Shown: piece by piece, positions 5,451 through 7,326 of the stretch
Layout of the letters: each line of letters opens with the position of its first letter
How positions within the stretch are numbered: position 1 is the stretch's first letter
NCBI GenBank assembly: GCA_947463775.1
Contig: CANHVD010000274.1
Span: 1 to 7,326 of the forward strand
DNA length: 7,326 nucleotides
Direction of reading: 5' to 3'
Source of the DNA: Planctomycetaceae bacterium
GTDB taxonomy: Bacteria > Planctomycetota > Planctomycetia > Planctomycetales > Planctomycetaceae
Translations under genes and position numbers: made by a program
Notes under the pieces: generated by a model
Databases searched by the model: none
Told to the model about the DNA's origin: nothing
Seen by the model: only the letters and a program-made list of their open reading frames with translations

Positions 5451-6857
5451 TTATTCCTGCTCAGACATCAATCCCGGGGAACTGACCAGTTGTTTTCTGG
5501 AGTACCCCATAAGATCGAGGAAGCTGGCGAGACTAAGAACGTACACACCGTTGTTCTCAGCCGCCTTTACCAATTCTGCTTGCAGCACATCTGTCTTTTC
5601 GTAGATGAGTCGCTGTGCATCATCCGCGGAAGCAGAATCTCCACGCTTGCCCACAACAAGGAACCGAGTGCCCGCCGTAATGCGATCGGGGATTTCCTCG
5701 GCTGAAACGATCTCGCCGTCCCGCCCTATCAAATTGGCCTGATCATCAACTTCAAGAACGATGTCGATACCTGCAGAGGAAGTCAGCCGGCGGAATTCTT
5801 CTCGGTCACTGGATGGGTTGCCATGGAAGTGCAGAGTTCCCACAACGGCGATCTGCAGCTTCTTGCCCTTCTCATAGAGTGACGAAAATACGGAATCGCC
5901 CTTGGAGATCGGGTTATCCGGAGACACTCGATTTGTCGCCGAATCCGGCAATATCCGGGCTTCAGCCAGGTGATCACCCAGTAGGGCGATAATCTCTATT
6001 TTACCACGTCGTTCGCGAGGATTCAGGACACGACCTTCAGCCTTCCCGGCAGGGTCGCGAGCGTAAACAGAGAATTCCGTTCCGAGACGAAGTTCATCTT
6101 TCGTGCCAAGATTCACGTAGCAGGTTCCGGCGGCCGCATCGACCAACGTGATTGAGCCATCGATTCGTTCAAAGGCTGATCCTTCCAGCTTCATCTTATC
6201 ACGGCGAAGAGCGATCAGGGACTGCCGTTGCTGCGTCAGTTCTTTCTCGACCCGTTCGATTTCACGAGCATTATCCTTGACCAGCTGATCGTAGTCAGCC
6301 TGTTTTTGACGCAACCGGGCCTTCTCTGTGTCGATTTTTCCTTCTTCCTCCGAGAGACGCACCCCATGGGCGGCTTCTTTCTTCCGCAACTCTTCTTCCT
6401 TGTCACGAAGCGAGGTTTTCATAGCCTGCAAAGCCTGCTCGTGCTGAGCCACCTTCTGATTAAGCTCGGCCAGCTTATCGTAGGTTTGACGGAGACGGTC
6501 GGTGGCTGACTGAGATGCGGCGTCGCGGGCATTCGCGTTGGCCACCATGGCTGGTTCCAGTGCAGCAGCCGCTGAAGAAGCGTCGGCAGCCCGTTTGGCG
6601 ATTTCCGCTTTGGTGCCTTCAATCACTTCATCAGTCGCGCCCGGGTGCCCAACCAGATTTTTCAGCTGCTCCACTTCAGCTTCATGGGTTTTGATCGCCG
6701 CTTCCTGCGTATTCACAGAATCTGTGACTTCCGCGATCTGTCGAGCAAGCTGAGTGTTGAAGTCGTGGGAAAAGTACCAGGCAACTCCAAACCCGAGGGA
6801 AAGGAGCACAAAAATCGAGAGCGAAATCACCAGACTGTTGCTGTCTTTCGATGCCAT
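5451..6857 (-). CDS. Membrane-anchored coiled-coil protein, paralog A (468 residues), BRCT-like C-terminal domain
   Basis: The function is unknown. It is clearly homologous to its downstream neighbour over nearly its whole length. The first 30 residues align without gaps (MASKDxNxLxIS, then a transmembrane segment ending GVAWYF at 24-29). A strongly charged coiled coil runs from about 34 to 226, including KEEELRKKEA (153-162). The beta-rich part (about 233-333) has the single Cys246, YVNLGTKDEL and GTEFSVYARD (259-268). The C-terminal domain has LQIAVVGTLHFHGNPSSDRE (334-353), RFLVVG (398-403) and NGVYVLSLASFLDLMGY (436-452), fitting the strand and helix order of a BRCT domain. The protein ends 16 residues after the GY. 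A good ribosome-binding site, AGAGG, lies seven bases before the ATG, supporting this start. It is the first gene of a probable two-gene operon. Possible roles include a self-assembling envelope scaffold, but nothing in the sequence proves this. Confidence 0.9.
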   Translation of the reverse strand: MASKDSNSLVISLSIFVLLSLGFGVAWYFSHDFNTQLARQIAEVTDSVNTQEAAIKTHEAEVEQLKNLVGHPGATDEVIEGTKAEIAKRAADASSAAAALEPAMVANANARDAASQSATDRLRQTYDKLAELNQKVAQHEQALQAMKTSLRDKEEELRKKEAAHGVRLSEEEGKIDTEKARLRQKQADYDQLVKDNAREIERVEKELTQQRQSLIALRRDKMKLEGSAFERIDGSITLVDAAAGTCYVNLGTKDELRLGTEFSVYARDPAGKAEGRVLNPRERRGKIEIIALLGDHLAEARILPDSATNRVSPDNPISKGDSVFSSLYEKGKKLQIAVVGTLHFHGNPSSDREEFRRLTSSAGIDIVLEVDDQANLIGRDGEIVSAEEIPDRITAGTRFLVVGKRGDSASADDAQRLIYEKTDVLQAELVKAAENNGVYVLSLASFLDLMGYSRKQLVSSPGLMSEQE

Positions 6858-6907
6858 TGAGTTGCCTCTGGCCGACGATACTCGCCGGAACTTTTTCAGG
6901 TGATATT

Positions 6908-6920
6908 GCCGTTAAACGGC
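6908..6920. repeat. Perfect inverted repeat in the leader of the paralog operon
   Basis: GCCGTT and AACGGC are separated by a single base. The site is about 50 bases upstream of the paralog A start, downstream of the candidate promoter. It could be a repressor site; a one-base loop makes an RNA hairpin less likely unless the inner pairs open. Confidence 0.35.
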
Positions 6921-6979
6921 GTGTGAAGACAGGACAGGCCCGAAATTCAGGGACTAAACAGGGAATACGGAGTCCGGGA

Positions 6980-6995
6980 ATCTTCCAATGAAGAT
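6980..6995. repeat. Inverted repeat overlapping the candidate -10 element
   Basis: ATCTTC (6980-6985) and GAAGAT (6990-6995) form a perfect 6-bp dyad with a CAAT centre. It covers most of the proposed -10 and the expected transcription start, the usual place for a repressor to act. No regulator is recognised. Confidence 0.3.
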
Positions 6996-7018
6996 ACCGA
7001 CTGTGATTTTCGAGTCAA
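6991..7018 (-). promoter_or_regulatory. Candidate sigma-70-type promoter for the paralog operon
   Basis: On the minus strand, TTGACT (7018-7013, five of six matches to TTGACA) is followed after 16 bases by TATCTT (6996-6991, four of six matches to TATAAT). Transcription would start near 6985, giving a leader of about 128 bases that contains the 6908-6920 dyad. This is the best promoter-like pair I found upstream of the operon. Confidence 0.35.
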
Positions 7019-7279
7019 GAATTACTTACACGGGACCCTGCGTTCGCGGAGTGATCAGTCCGAACGGAACACAGGAACCATCTTCATTGATGACCATGCA
7101 AGACATAATTGATAAGTGAATCCCCTGAATGGTCTATTTCGAATCGAGGAACTAAGCGAGTTGCGAATTCCCGCAAGAGATCGGAATGATCACATCGTGC
7201 GTAGTTCACCGGCAATGACTGCGGGTCCGTTTAATTCGATTTTGCGGCTTCGAAACGGCGGAATACTCAGCCATGCCTG

Positions 7280-7296
7280 CACGGATCCGATCCGTG
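7280..7296. repeat. Inverted repeat near the right edge
   Basis: CACGGAT and ATCCGTG form perfect 7-bp arms around CCG. Farther out, CGGCGG (7256-7261) and CCGCCG (7302-7307) can also pair, so the whole 7256-7307 segment could fold as a nested hairpin. It may be a terminator or regulatory site of a gene beyond the window. Confidence 0.35.
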
Positions 7297-7326
7297 TCGA
7301 ACCGCCGCAGACAGGATCGCGCCGCG

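Larger units (their letters stand above)
6858..7326. other. Upstream region of the paralog operon, no supported gene
   Basis: These 469 bases contain no complete gene. They hold a candidate minus-strand promoter (6991-7018) and inverted repeats at 6908-6920, 6980-6995 and 7280-7296. At the right edge one minus-strand frame is open from 7326 down to a TGA at 7190-7192 (44 codons), a second minus-strand frame is open for 38 codons, and a plus-strand ATG at 7273 is open for 18 codons to the edge. None shows a recognisable motif, so no gene is called. Confidence 0.6.

Noticed and set aside
7190..7326. Minus-strand frame open from the right edge to a TGA (44 codons), possible C-terminal end of a gene
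   Set aside because: A second minus-strand frame is open for 38 codons and a plus-strand ATG frame also runs to the edge; no motif separates them, so none can be supported from this window.

Overview
The window looks like a piece of a bacterial chromosome of moderate GC content. It is most likely from a planctomycete-type organism. That is an inference from the general look of the two long membrane-anchored coiled-coil proteins and the small W/PG/GQ/PC protein, not from a marker gene. There are no RNA genes, CRISPR arrays, transposases or phage genes.

Left part (1-2156, plus strand): three genes overlap end to start. They are the C-terminal part of a Fmt/ArnA-type formyltransferase (cut by the window edge), a PIG-L/LmbE-type zinc deacetylase, and a PglC-like sugar-phosphate transferase that would start glycan synthesis on a polyprenyl-phosphate carrier. 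The overlaps are 8 and 20 bases, so the three are almost certainly cotranscribed and translationally coupled. Together they suggest a surface-glycan pathway in which an N-acetyl sugar is deacetylated and the freed amine is N-formylated.

Middle (2092-3757): nadC (quinolinate phosphoribosyltransferase) lies on the minus strand and overlaps the sugar transferase tail to tail by 65 bases. Upstream of nadC is a divergent 210-base intergenic region with short inverted and direct repeats. It is followed by a probable 70-residue plus-strand small protein and about 360 bases of non-coding sequence with two hairpins and a 22-base-period tandem repeat.

Right part (3758-6857, minus strand): two tandem paralogous genes, transcribed right to left, encode proteins of 468 and 531 residues. 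Each has an N-terminal membrane anchor, a coiled coil of about 200 residues, a small beta-rich domain with a single conserved Cys, and a C-terminal alpha/beta domain whose layout resembles BRCT. This pair is the most novel-looking content here. The region upstream of them (6858-7326) holds a candidate promoter and several inverted repeats, and no gene I can defend.
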